Below are positions 53,079 through 62,000 of a stretch of DNA of 64,000 nt, piece by piece. Position numbers and translations under genes: made by a program. Source of the DNA: Deltaproteobacteria bacterium (GTDB taxonomy: Bacteria; Desulfobacterota; Binatia; UTPRO1); contig JADLHM010000070.1 in NCBI GenBank assembly GCA_020848745.1, positions 28,196-92,195 on the forward strand, given 5' to 3'. How positions within the stretch are numbered: position 1 is the first letter of the stretch; the number at the start of each line of letters is the position of its first letter. The notes beneath the pieces are model-generated. The model was not told the origin of the DNA and searched no databases. It saw only the letters and a list, made by a program, of their open reading frames with translations.

Positions 53079-55450
53079 GCGCCGGGGGGCCGACCAAGGC
53101 AGAGGCGCTCGCCTGCGCGGCCGCGCTGCTGCCGTCCGGCACCGTGCCGCCGTTCGTGTACTGGACCGTCGCGGACTGGCGGAGCGAGCGCCGCGCCGTC
53201 GTTGCGGCCTGCCTCGCGCGGCTCGGCGGCGTGCGGCTTGCCGTCCGGAGCGCCACCCGCGACGAGGACGCCGCCGACGGCGGCCTCGCCGGGCACTTCC
53301 GGAGCGAGCTCGACGTTACGCCGACGCCGGATGCGCTCGCGCGGGCGGTCGACCGGGTGGTCGCGGCGTATCCCGACGACGGCCGGATACACCACGTGCT
53401 CGTGCAGGAGATGGTGACGGACGCGCGGCGAAGCGGTGTCGTGGCGACTCGCGATCCCGCGACCGGCGCGCCCTACGATGTCGTCGAGCTCGCTGAGGGC
53501 CCGGCGACCGACCTCGTGACGAGCGGACGCGCGGCGACGACGCGGGTCGCGGTGCTCCACGGCGCCGAGCCGCGCGCGGTCGCGGCCACCGGGTGCGCGG
53601 CGATCGTCGCCGCGGCACGCGCCGCGGCGCGCGCCGTGTTCGGCGATCGCGGCGCTGAGGTCGAACTCGCCGAGCGCACCGGCGGCGCCGTCGCGGTGCT
53701 GCAGGTGCGGCCGCTGCCGTTCCGGATTGCGGCGCGCGCCGCCCGCGACCGCCACGTGGCGCGCGGGATCGCGCATCTCGCCGCGACGGTCGAGCTTCTG
53801 GGCCGGCCGCGGGCCGGGCTCGCCGGAGCATCGACCGTGCTCGGCGTCATGCCGGACTGGAATCCGGCGGAGCTGATCGGCGTCCACCCGATGCCGCTCG
53901 CGGCCGGGATCTTCCGCGCGCTCGTCACCGACCGTACGTGGCAGCAAGCGCGCGCCGCGCTCGGCTACCAGTCGGTGCCGCGCACGCCGCTCGTGCGGAT
54001 GCTCGCGGGCCGGCCGTACGTCGACGTGCGGGCGTCCTTCAACTCGTTCCTGCCGGCCGGGCTCCCGTTCGCCACGCGCGCGGCGCTCGTCGATGCCTGG
54101 CTCGCGCGCCTGCGCGCCGCACCCGAGCTGCACGATCGCGTCGAGCTCGAGATCGCGGTGACGGTCCGGGACTTCGCGGCCGGCGCGGCCCGTGGGGTGC
54201 TGCGCGCCGACGCCGCGCGCGAGTGGCGGCGCGCGCTCGCCGCGCTCACGGCGCGCGCCGTCGATCCGGGCCCGCGCGGCTCGCTCGCGACCGCGCTTCG
54301 CCACGACGCCGGCGCGTCCGTGTCGCGCGCCTCCACCCGTCCGCGCGGACTCCGCGTCTGTCTCACCGCGCTCGGCGAGTGCCGGATCACGGGCGCGCGC
54401 CCGTTCGCGGTCGTCGCACGGCACGCCTTCATGGCGGAGCGGCTCCTGCGCTCGCTCGTCGAGCGCGGCGCGCTCGCGCCGGAGCGCCTCGACGCGTTTC
54501 GCCGTTCGCTTACGACCGTCGCGGGACGCTTCGCCGCCGACTGGTCGCGCGCTGCGCGCGGCACGCTCGCGCCCGGGCGCTTCGTCGCGCGCTGGGGTCA
54601 TCTCCGGCCGGGGGCGTTCGACGTGACCTCGTTGCCGTACGGGCTCCGCGGGCGCGATCTCTGGACGGCCGCGCCTGAGGCACGGCCGCCGCGCGTGGCC
54701 TTCGTCGCTCGTGCCGCCGAGCGGGCGGCGATCGACCGCCTCTTGCGCGAGGTCGGCATCGGCGGCGACGCCGCCGCGCTCCTCGCCTGGGCGGCAGCCG
54801 CGATCGTCGGCCGCGAGGAGGCGAAGCTCCGCTTCACGCGCCGGCTCTCGGCGATCCTCGAGGACCTCGCGGCGTGGGGACGAGCGTGCGGCCTCGCGCG
54901 CGAGGAGATCGCGCTGCTCTCCCTTCGCGACCTGCGTCATGCTGCCGCGGCGGCGCGCGGCGACGGTGGGTGGCTGCGGGCGCGGATCGATGCCGCGAGT
55001 GCACGCCGCGAGTGCGAGCGCACGCTTCGCCTGGGGCCGCTCGTGCGCGACGCTGCTGACCTCGTGGTCGTCGTCGAGGCAGCGGTGCTGCCGACCTTCG
55101 TCAGCGAGCGCACGGTCGTGGCCGCGCCGGTGGCGCTCGACGGACGCGGGCTCGATCGCCATGGTCTGCGCGGACGGCTCGTCTGCGCCGAGCGCGCCGA
55201 TCCCGGATTCGACTGGATCTTCGGCTGCGGCATCGTTGGGCTGGTCACCCGCTTCGGAGGCGGCAACTCACACATGGCGGTGCGCTGCCGCGAGCTCGAC
55301 GTGCCGGCGGCGCTCGGCGTCGGGGCGCCGGTCTTCGAGCGCGTGATCGCGGCCGCGACCGTGGAGCTGCGCTGCAGCGAAGGCGTGCTCCGGGTCGTCG
55401 GCGCACCGGCCGAGGACGCTCCGGCCCCGGTGACGTGGTGCGAGCTCTGA
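53075..55450 (+). CDS. L-glutamine kinase-like PEP-synthase relative (Cj1418-like)
   Basis: The protein has 791 residues. The N-terminal ATP-grasp region has 'LAVRSATRDEDAADGGLAG', 'HHVLVQEMVTDARRSGVVATRDP', 'PYDVVELAEG' and 'DLVTSG'. The C-terminal swivelling domain has 'GGGNSHMAVRCRELDVPAALG' with His733. That motif and the length (Cj1418 about 767, active His737) match the Campylobacter glutamine kinase rather than PEP synthase (GG..SHAA). Established role of Cj1418: ATP-dependent phosphorylation of the glutamine amide nitrogen, giving the P-N bond. Translational overlaps tie it to its neighbours. Confidence 0.82.
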   Translation: MSAGGPTKAEALACAAALLPSGTVPPFVYWTVADWRSERRAVVAACLARLGGVRLAVRSATRDEDAADGGLAGHFRSELDVTPTPDALARAVDRVVAAYPDDGRIHHVLVQEMVTDARRSGVVATRDPATGAPYDVVELAEGPATDLVTSGRAATTRVAVLHGAEPRAVAATGCAAIVAAARAAARAVFGDRGAEVELAERTGGAVAVLQVRPLPFRIAARAARDRHVARGIAHLAATVELLGRPRAGLAGASTVLGVMPDWNPAELIGVHPMPLAAGIFRALVTDRTWQQARAALGYQSVPRTPLVRMLAGRPYVDVRASFNSFLPAGLPFATRAALVDAWLARLRAAPELHDRVELEIAVTVRDFAAGAARGVLRADAAREWRRALAALTARAVDPGPRGSLATALRHDAGASVSRASTRPRGLRVCLTALGECRITGARPFAVVARHAFMAERLLRSLVERGALAPERLDAFRRSLTTVAGRFAADWSRAARGTLAPGRFVARWGHLRPGAFDVTSLPYGLRGRDLWTAAPEARPPRVAFVARAAERAAIDRLLREVGIGGDAAALLAWAAAAIVGREEAKLRFTRRLSAILEDLAAWGRACGLAREEIALLSLRDLRHAAAAARGDGGWLRARIDAASARRECERTLRLGPLVRDAADLVVVVEAAVLPTFVSERTVVAAPVALDGRGLDRHGLRGRLVCAERADPGFDWIFGCGIVGLVTRFGGGNSHMAVRCRELDVPAALGVGAPVFERVIAAATVELRCSEGVLRVVGAPAEDAPAPVTWCEL

Positions 55451-56229
55451 TCCTCGCCGCCGGCCGCGGCGAGCGGCTGCGGCCGTTGACCGACGATCGG
55501 CCGAAATGCCTGGTGCGTCTCGCCGGGAAGCCGCTCCTCGCATGGCAGACGGCGGCGCTTCGCGCCGCCGGCGTCGAGCGCGTGGCCGTCGTCGGCGGAT
55601 GGCGTGCCGATCGCCTCCGGCGGCGCGGGCTCGTGCGCTTCGTGAACTGCGCGTGGCGGCGGACGGCGATGGTCGCCTCGCTCCTCGCGGCGCGCCGCTG
55701 GCTCGCGGCCGGGCCGTGCATCGTCGTCTACGGCGACGTCGTCTGCCACCCGATGGTGCTCCGTGCGCTCGCCGGCGCAACGGCGGACGTCGCGATTACG
55801 TACGATACGGCATGGCGAGCGCTCTGGCGCGCCCGCTTCGCGCGTCCCGAGGACGACGCCGAGTCGCTGCGCGTCGTCGCCGGCCGCGTGCGGGCGATCG
55901 GAGCGCGGATCGGCGACGTCGCCGAGTGCGACGGGCAGTTCATGGGGTTGCTCCGGCTGACGCCGCGCGGGCTCGGGCGCATCGCGGCGTTGGTCGCCCG
56001 TCTCGGCGCGGAGCGGGCGGATCGGCTCGAGACGACTGCGCTACTCGCGTCGCTCGTCGCGCGCGGCGTGGCGGTCGAGGCGATCCCCGTGCGCGGCCGG
56101 TGGTGCGAGGTGGACCGTGTCACCGACCTCGGCCTCTACGAGCGCCGGATTGCGACCGGGCGGGCGTGGCGTCACGACTGGCGGCCGGCGCCGTCGCGCC
56201 GCTCGGGTCGCGCGGGGCGCCCGGCGTGA
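55435..56229 (+). CDS. CTP:phosphoglutamine cytidylyltransferase-like protein (Cj1416-like)
   Basis: The protein has 264 residues from GTG 55435 (or 55438), overlapping the kinase gene. 'LILAAGRGERLRPLTDDRPKCLV' is the nucleotidyltransferase signature. 'RRTAMVASLLAARRW', 'VVYGDVVCHPMVLRAL', 'WRALWRARFARPEDDAESLRV' and 'ECDGQFMGLLRLTPRG' fit the Cj1416 subfamily, in which the N...TNMV, YGD and DAEs-like segments surround CTP and the phosphoglutamine. Established role: formation of CDP-L-glutamine. A stop/start overlap (GTGA) joins it to the kinase-like gene. Confidence 0.82.
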   Translation: MVRALILAAGRGERLRPLTDDRPKCLVRLAGKPLLAWQTAALRAAGVERVAVVGGWRADRLRRRGLVRFVNCAWRRTAMVASLLAARRWLAAGPCIVVYGDVVCHPMVLRALAGATADVAITYDTAWRALWRARFARPEDDAESLRVVAGRVRAIGARIGDVAECDGQFMGLLRLTPRGLGRIAALVARLGAERADRLETTALLASLVARGVAVEAIPVRGRWCEVDRVTDLGLYERRIATGRAWRHDWRPAPSRRSGRAGRPA

Positions 56230-56822
56230 CCCGGATCGGCGCGCGGAGCGGGCGGCGGGACGCCCCCGGCACGACGACGGTGCGCGGCCGGCGCGCGGCG
56301 CATGGTTGGCGTGCTGCGCCCCCCCGCGGCGGGCGGATCGTCTGGATCACCGGGCTCGCCGGGAGCGGCAAGACGATGGTCGCGACCGCCGTCGTCCGCG
56401 GCCTCGGCCGCGCGCGCATCGCAGCCGTGCTCCTCGACGGCGACGCGCTCCGCCGCTCGATTGCGACCGACCTCGGCTACGACCTTGCCGACCGGCGGCG
56501 CGCGGCGGAACGGTACGCGCGCCTCGCGCGGCTCCTCGCCGCACAAGGCCTCACGGTCGTCGTCGCGACGATCTCCATGTTCGAGAGCGTCCGTCGCGCC
56601 AACCGGCGGCGTGCGCCGCACTACTTCGAGGTCTACCTGCGGCTCGCGGCGGGATGCGCGCCGCGCGTCCGGGGCCGCGGCGGCGCGACGCCGGTCGTGG
56701 GCCGCGAGCTGCCATTCGAGGCGCCGGTCCGTCCCGACCTCGTCGTCGACGGGCCCCTCACGCGCGCCCGCGCTGCGTCCGTCGGGGCGTGTATCGTTCG
56801 GAGCCTCGTGCATGGCACTTGA
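56226..56822 (+). CDS. APS-kinase-like cytidine-diphosphoramidate kinase (Cj1415-like)
   Basis: The protein has 198 residues and starts at GTG overlapping the previous stop. Walker A 'GLAGSGKT' (43-50) and 'LLDGDALRRSIATDLGYDLADRR' are shared with APS kinase. The next motif is 'ATISMFESVRRANRR', then 'YFEVYL', in place of the 'FISPHRAERQ' of true CysC. That pattern is characteristic of Cj1415, which phosphorylates the 3'-OH of CDP-amidate. A long basic N-terminal extension (about 36 residues) is unusual. No ATP sulfurylase gene is nearby, which argues against a plain sulfate-activation role. Confidence 0.8.
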   Translation: MTRIGARSGRRDAPGTTTVRGRRAAHGWRAAPPRGGRIVWITGLAGSGKTMVATAVVRGLGRARIAAVLLDGDALRRSIATDLGYDLADRRRAAERYARLARLLAAQGLTVVVATISMFESVRRANRRRAPHYFEVYLRLAAGCAPRVRGRGGATPVVGRELPFEAPVRPDLVVDGPLTRARAASVGACIVRSLVHGT

Positions 56823-57555
56823 GTGGGACTACGCGAGCGTTGCCGCCGACTACGATGCGCGGCCGCCGTACGTCGCCGCGGCGCTCGCGGCCTGCTTCGA
56901 CGACCTGCCGTTCGGATCGCACGCCTGTGACGTCGGTGCGGGGACCGGTCGTCTCGCGGCGGCGCTCGCCGCGCGCGGTTTCGCCGTCGCCGCCGTCGAG
57001 CCGAGCCCGGCGATGCGGGCGCGCGGCGTCGCGAACACCGCGGGGCTGTCGCGGGTCGCGTGGCTCGCCGGACGCGCCGAAGCGCTGCCGCTCCCGTCGG
57101 CCTGCCGCTCGCTCGTGACCTTCGGCGCGTCGTTCAACGTGGTGGAGCCGGACGCGGCGCTCGCCGAGGCCGCGCGCGTGCTCGTCCCGGGCGGGCGCCT
57201 GGCCTGCCTCTGGAACCACCGCGTCCTCGACGATCCCGTGCAGCGCCGCATCGAGGAGCGCATCCGTGGGCTTGTTCCCGGGTATCGCTACGGTTCTCGG
57301 CGCGATCCTCAGGACGACGTGCTGCGGGCGAGTGGTCGCTTCGCGCGCGTACGCGCACTCGAGGCAGCGTGCGTCCATCGCGTGCCCGTCGCCGTATGGA
57401 TGACGGCGTGGCGCTCGCATCTCACGCTCCGTCGTCAGGCCGGCGCGCACTTCGACGCGGTCCTCGAGGCGATCGCCGCCGTCGTCGCTGCGGAGGTGGA
57501 GGACGAGATCGCGGTGCCCTACGTTACCCGCTGCTGGCTCGCGGAGCGGCGGTGA
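56812..57555 (+). CDS. SAM-dependent class I methyltransferase
   Basis: The protein has 247 residues from ATG overlapping the kinase end. It has 'WDYASVAADYDARPPYV', SAM motif I 'CDVGAGTGRLAAALAARGF', 'AVEPSPAMRARG', 'GRAEALPLPSACRSLVTFGASFN' and 'VLVPGGRLACLWN'. It is a UbiE/COQ5-like small-molecule methyltransferase. As the last gene of the proposed phosphoramidate operon it may O-methylate the transferred group, as methyltransferases do in Campylobacter. An unrelated small-molecule target is also possible. Confidence 0.88.
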   Translation: MALEWDYASVAADYDARPPYVAAALAACFDDLPFGSHACDVGAGTGRLAAALAARGFAVAAVEPSPAMRARGVANTAGLSRVAWLAGRAEALPLPSACRSLVTFGASFNVVEPDAALAEAARVLVPGGRLACLWNHRVLDDPVQRRIEERIRGLVPGYRYGSRRDPQDDVLRASGRFARVRALEAACVHRVPVAVWMTAWRSHLTLRRQAGAHFDAVLEAIAAVVAAEVEDEIAVPYVTRCWLAERR

Positions 57556-57560
57556 GAAAT

Positions 57561-57576
57561 GCGGGCTAGCGCCCGC
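57561..57576. terminator. Hairpin between convergent methyltransferase and lnt genes
   Basis: GCGGGC-TAGC-GCCCGC forms a six-pair stem centred on the end of lnt (stop at 57566), just after the methyltransferase stop. It is suitable as a weak bidirectional terminator, but no T-tract is present. Confidence 0.45.
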
Positions 57577-59098
57577 GGCGAACGTGCGCGAGCGCGCAGC
57601 CGAGTAGGGCGACGAGCGCGCAGGCGACCCCGAACGCATCGCCCGCTCGGGCGTAGAGCGAGGGCGCGGTCGTCGGGACGATCGTCGCCCGCAGCGTCGC
57701 GCGCGCGCGCGCGTCGGTGTGCGCGACGACGCGGCCCCAGGGATCGACGACGCCCGACGGTCCCGAGTCCGACACCCGGACGAGGAAGCGCCGTTGCTCG
57801 ACCGCCCGCATCGCGGCGATGTCGAACTGCTGCCACGCGAAGCCGGCGTTCGGCACCCAGCTGTCGTTCGACGGGCTCGCGAGGTAGGTCGCGCCGGCGG
57901 CGACGCGGGCGGCGGCGACGTGCGGCAGGAAGGCCTCGTTGCAGACGAGCAGCCCGGCGGCGCCGGCGCGCGTCGGGAGCGGCGGCGTCGGCGCGCCCGG
58001 CGTGAACTCGCGGACGCGGCCGAAGTGCCGGCGCGCGAAGTCGAAGCGCAGCGGGAGGTACTCCATGAACGGCAGGAGCCACTCCTTGTCGTAGCGCGCA
58101 TCGAGCGCGCCGTCGGGCCCGATTCTGTAGACGCTGTTGGCGTAGGGCGGTCCACCCGCCGGCGTGCCGGCGCGCGGCGCGCCGAAGACGAGCTCCACGT
58201 CGCGGCCGGCGAGCAGCGCGACGAGCGCGCGGCGGTGCGTGTCCTCGTGCTCGATGAAGGACGTGAGGGCGGCTTCGGGCCAGAACACGATCGCCGGCGC
58301 GTCGGCGGCGAGAAGCTCGCGCGTGAGGTGCTGGTAGGCCTCGAGCGTGCGCGCCGGGCCCTCGGCGCTCCAGCGGACGGCGGCGCCGAGGTTGCCCTGG
58401 ACGATCGCGATCGGCGTCGACGCGGCGTCGGGCGGCACGCTCCCCACCGCGAGGGCGCCCCAGGCGACGGCGCCCGCGACGACCGCGCCCGCGGCGAGCG
58501 CGCCGCGCCGGGAGCGCCGCTCGCCGCGCTCCGCGACGAGCTCGGCGAGCGCGGCGTTCGCGGTCGCGACGAGGAACGACACGCCGTACACGCCGGCGAC
58601 GGCGGCGATCTGCACGACCGGCAGCAGACCCGCCTGCGAATAGCCGAGCGTCGCCCACGGCGAGTTGCCGACGTAGCCGAGCGCGCCGTTCAAGAGCCGT
58701 CCGCGCGCGAGCTCGGCCGCGGCCCATGCGGCGCCGGCGAGGAGCGGGGTCGCGGCGCCGAGGCGCGCGAGCGGGCCGTACGCGAGGGCGAACGCGGCGT
58801 AGTAGGGCGTCGCCATGCCGACCGTCACGACGAGGAAGATCGCGACGCCGACGAGGAGCGGCTGATCGAAGTAGCTCGCGACCGCCGGCGCCATCCACGT
58901 CCCGACGCTCCAGCCCGAGACCAGCGTCCAGAGCGCGCCAAGCCCGAGCCGGCGCCGCCAGGAGGCGTGCCGGAGCGCCGCGAGGAAGGGCACGAGCGCG
59001 ATCCACGCGAGCGCGCGCAGGCGGAGCGGCGGGAACGCCAGCGCGTAGAGCACTCCCGAGACGACCGTCGCGGCGAGCGACGGCGCGAGCCGCGTCAC
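57566..59098 (-). CDS. lnt: Apolipoprotein N-acyltransferase
   Basis: The protein has 510 residues, normal for Lnt, from GTG overlapping the upstream stop. The N-terminal half has about six membrane helices. The C-terminal nitrilase domain has the catalytic triad: Glu in 'FWPEAAL', Lys in 'YDKEWLLPFMEYLPLR' and Cys in 'LLVCNEAF'. It N-acylates the diacylglyceryl cysteine of lipoproteins in the inner membrane, so the organism is diderm. It is co-transcribed with the cyclase-like gene. Confidence 0.95.
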   Translation of the reverse strand: MTRLAPSLAATVVSGVLYALAFPPLRLRALAWIALVPFLAALRHASWRRRLGLGALWTLVSGWSVGTWMAPAVASYFDQPLLVGVAIFLVVTVGMATPYYAAFALAYGPLARLGAATPLLAGAAWAAAELARGRLLNGALGYVGNSPWATLGYSQAGLLPVVQIAAVAGVYGVSFLVATANAALAELVAERGERRSRRGALAAGAVVAGAVAWGALAVGSVPPDAASTPIAIVQGNLGAAVRWSAEGPARTLEAYQHLTRELLAADAPAIVFWPEAALTSFIEHEDTHRRALVALLAGRDVELVFGAPRAGTPAGGPPYANSVYRIGPDGALDARYDKEWLLPFMEYLPLRFDFARRHFGRVREFTPGAPTPPLPTRAGAAGLLVCNEAFLPHVAAARVAAGATYLASPSNDSWVPNAGFAWQQFDIAAMRAVEQRRFLVRVSDSGPSGVVDPWGRVVAHTDARARATLRATIVPTTAPSLYARAGDAFGVACALVALLGCALAHVRRGR

Positions 59099-62000
59099 TC
59101 GCGCTCCAGCCGCGCGAGGTCGTTCCGGAGGCCGAGGGCCTCGAACGTCGCGCGCGCCCGCTCGCGGCAGCCGCCGGCGTCGAGATCGCGGAAGCGGGCG
59201 CCCCCGCCCGCGAGCAGGCGCGCGACGTCGGCCCAGGCGCGCGCGGTCTCGGGCCGGGCGCCGAGCGCCTCGCCGCACGCGATCGCGCGCTCGAAGGCGC
59301 GGAGCGCCCGCCGCCGACGGCCGAAGAGCGCCTGCGCGCGCGCCGCGAGCCGCAGCAGCTCGGTGCGACGGAACCCGACGCGGGCCGCGCTCCGGAGCGC
59401 GGGGCCCGTGTCCTTGCGGGCGCGGCGGCGCCAGCGGGCCGCGCCCTGGCGGTCGCCGGCGCGCGCCGCCGCCTCGAGGCGCGCGAGGTCCAGGAGCAGC
59501 CGCGAGCGGTGGTAGGCGCTGCCGTGGAAGGGCGGCACGGGCGAGAGGCGGGTCACGATCTCGGCGGCGTGGCCGATCGTCGCCTCGGCGACGTCGAGCT
59601 CGCCGAGCGCGGTTTCCGCCTTGGCGCGCGCGCCGAGCGCCAGGATGTGCAGCAGGTCCTCGGGGTTCTCGTCGTAGTACGCGTTCGCGGCCTCGACGCC
59701 CTTCGTCCAGTCCGACTCCTCGAGCGGCAGCAGCGAGTGCAGGTAGTAGAAGTTCGTCTTCGCGAGGTCGTACTGGAAGAGGTCCCAGATGCGGTCGATC
59801 TCGGCGATGCAGGCGTGGGCGCCGGCGAGGTCGCCCTGCTGGATGCGCTTCTCGCCGAGGAGGCCGAGGTAGGTCGTCGGGCCCCAGAGCTGGCCGTTGC
59901 GCACGCTCTCCGCGATGCGCTCCGGATCGATCTCGTGCTCCGGCGACCAGTCCCCCTGCAGCGCGCGGAACGCGACGTGCATGGCGCGCTCGTAGATCCA
60001 TTCGTCGACGTCCTCGGGCGGCACGAGCGCGTGGGCGCGCTCGGAGAGGCGGCGCGCGACGTCGAAGGAGATGCCGCCGAACGCGAAGAGCGCGGCGGCG
60101 CCGGCGTAGAACTTTCCCGCTCCCGGCACCGTTCGCGGATCGATGCGCTGGAAGAAGGCGAGGGTGTCCATGCTGTCGAAGAGGTGGCGGGTCGGCTGCG
60201 TCGTGACGGTGGCCTCGGCGCGCGCGTAGCGGAGGTCCATGATCTCGCGCTGGCGCGCCGTCGCCGGCGGGAGGCGGCCGCCGAAGCTCGGCCCGTAGAG
60301 GCGCGCCAGCACCGCGACGAGGTTGCGCGCGAAGTCGATCCCGAGCCGCCACGAGCCTTCGGCGACCCGGTCCCCGAGGAGGCGAAGCGCCACGTTGAAG
60401 TGCTCGATCGCCTCGAGGAAGCGGCCCCGGTAGTAGAGCGCCTCGGCGATGTTCCGCTCGAGGAGCGCGCGCTTGACGGGGTCGCCGCCGTCGCGATGGA
60501 TCTCGAGGTAGAGCTTGGACGCCTCCTCGAAGAAGTGCAGCGCCTCGCTCGGCGCTGCGGCGCGCGCCGCCGCGGCGCCGGCGCGGAAGAGGTGCTCCTC
60601 GGCGCGCTCGGGCGCGCCCCCCTTGCCGTAGTGGTACGCGAGCATCCCGGAGTATCCGGGCACGTCCTCCGGGAAGACCCGTTCGAGCGTCTCGGCGACC
60701 TTGCGGTGCACCACCTCGCGGCGCGCCAGCAGCAGGCTCTCGTAGGTCACCTCCTGGATCAGCGGGTGCTTGAAGTCGTACTCGGCGTCCCGCAGCGACT
60801 CCGACCGCACCAGGAACTCGGCGGCGAGGAGCGCGTCGATGTCGTCGGCGATCGTCGCCACGTTCTCGACGACGCCGCTCAGTACTTCGGTGTGGAAGCT
60901 CGCGCCGATGACGGCCGCGGTCTGGAGGAGCTGGCGCTTGGCCGCGTCGAGCGAGTCGACGCGCGCCATCACGACCTCGTGGATGGTGTCGGGGATGGTG
61001 ACCGAGGCGATCTTGACGGTGGCGCGGAAGCGGCCGTCGACGTGCTCGACGGCGCCCTCGTCGACGAGGCTCCGCACCACCTCCTCGATGAAGAAGGGAT
61101 TGCCGTGGGCCTTCTCTTCGATGCGCTGGCGGACGTCGCGCGGCAGGTCGCCCTGGCGGAAGAGGTGGTTCAGCATGCTGCGCGCCGCCGAGGCGTCGAG
61201 CGGCGCGAGCTCGAGCTCGAAGGTGCGGTCGGCGTGCTCGGCGCGCGCCCGGGCGCGGATGCGCTCGGACGTGCTCGGGTAGCCGGGACGGCAGAGGCCG
61301 AGGAAGAGGATCGGCGCTTCGTCGCAGAGCCGTAGCACCGACTCGAGGAGCTCGATCGAGGAGAGATCGGCCCAGTGCAGGTCGTCCATGACGGCGACGA
61401 GGGGCCGGTCGCGGCTCGCGGCGCGCAGGAGCTGCGTCACGCTCCGGAGGGTCAGCTTCTCCATCGCGTCGCCGTGGAGGTCGGCGATCCGCGTGCGGCG
61501 CGCCTCGTCGAGCGGCAGGGCGAGGAGCGCGGCGAGGAATGGCAGCGCCTCCTCCGCGTCGTCCGGCATCACGCCCGCGACGAGCGCCTCGAGCTTCGCG
61601 AGCGCGCTCGCGTCGCCGTCGCTTTCTTCGATCCCGACGAGCGAGCGGCAGAGGTCGACGATCGCGTGGTAGGCGAGGTGGCGGCCGGTCGCGACCGAGC
61701 GCCCCTCGCACCAGGTGACGCCCTCGGCCTCGGGGCTGGTCGCGACCTCGCGGAGCAGGCGCGACTTCCCGAGCCCGGCGACCGCGACGATCGTGCCGAT
61801 GCCGCCGTGGCCGGTGGCGAGACGCGCCACCGCGTCGCGCAACGTCTCGAGCTCGCGCTCGCGGCCGACGAGCGGCGAGAACACGCGCCGCTCGGCGCCG
61901 ATCCGCGCGCGGTGCAGCCGCTCCTGGTCCGACACGAGCTCGAAGACGCGCAGCGGGGCCCCGCCGCCCTTGCGCGCCGCGGGCGGCAGCTCGTGGTACG

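Noticed and set aside
53075..55450. PEP synthase or pyruvate phosphate dikinase
   Set aside because: The C-terminal PEP/pyruvate barrel is absent and the histidine motif is GGGNSHMA rather than GG..SHAA.
56226..56822. Canonical APS kinase (cysC) for sulfate assimilation
   Set aside because: The motif after the DGD segment is ISMF...N rather than ISPHRAERQ, there is no sulfurylase nearby, and it is embedded with glutamine-kinase and cytidylyltransferase-like genes.
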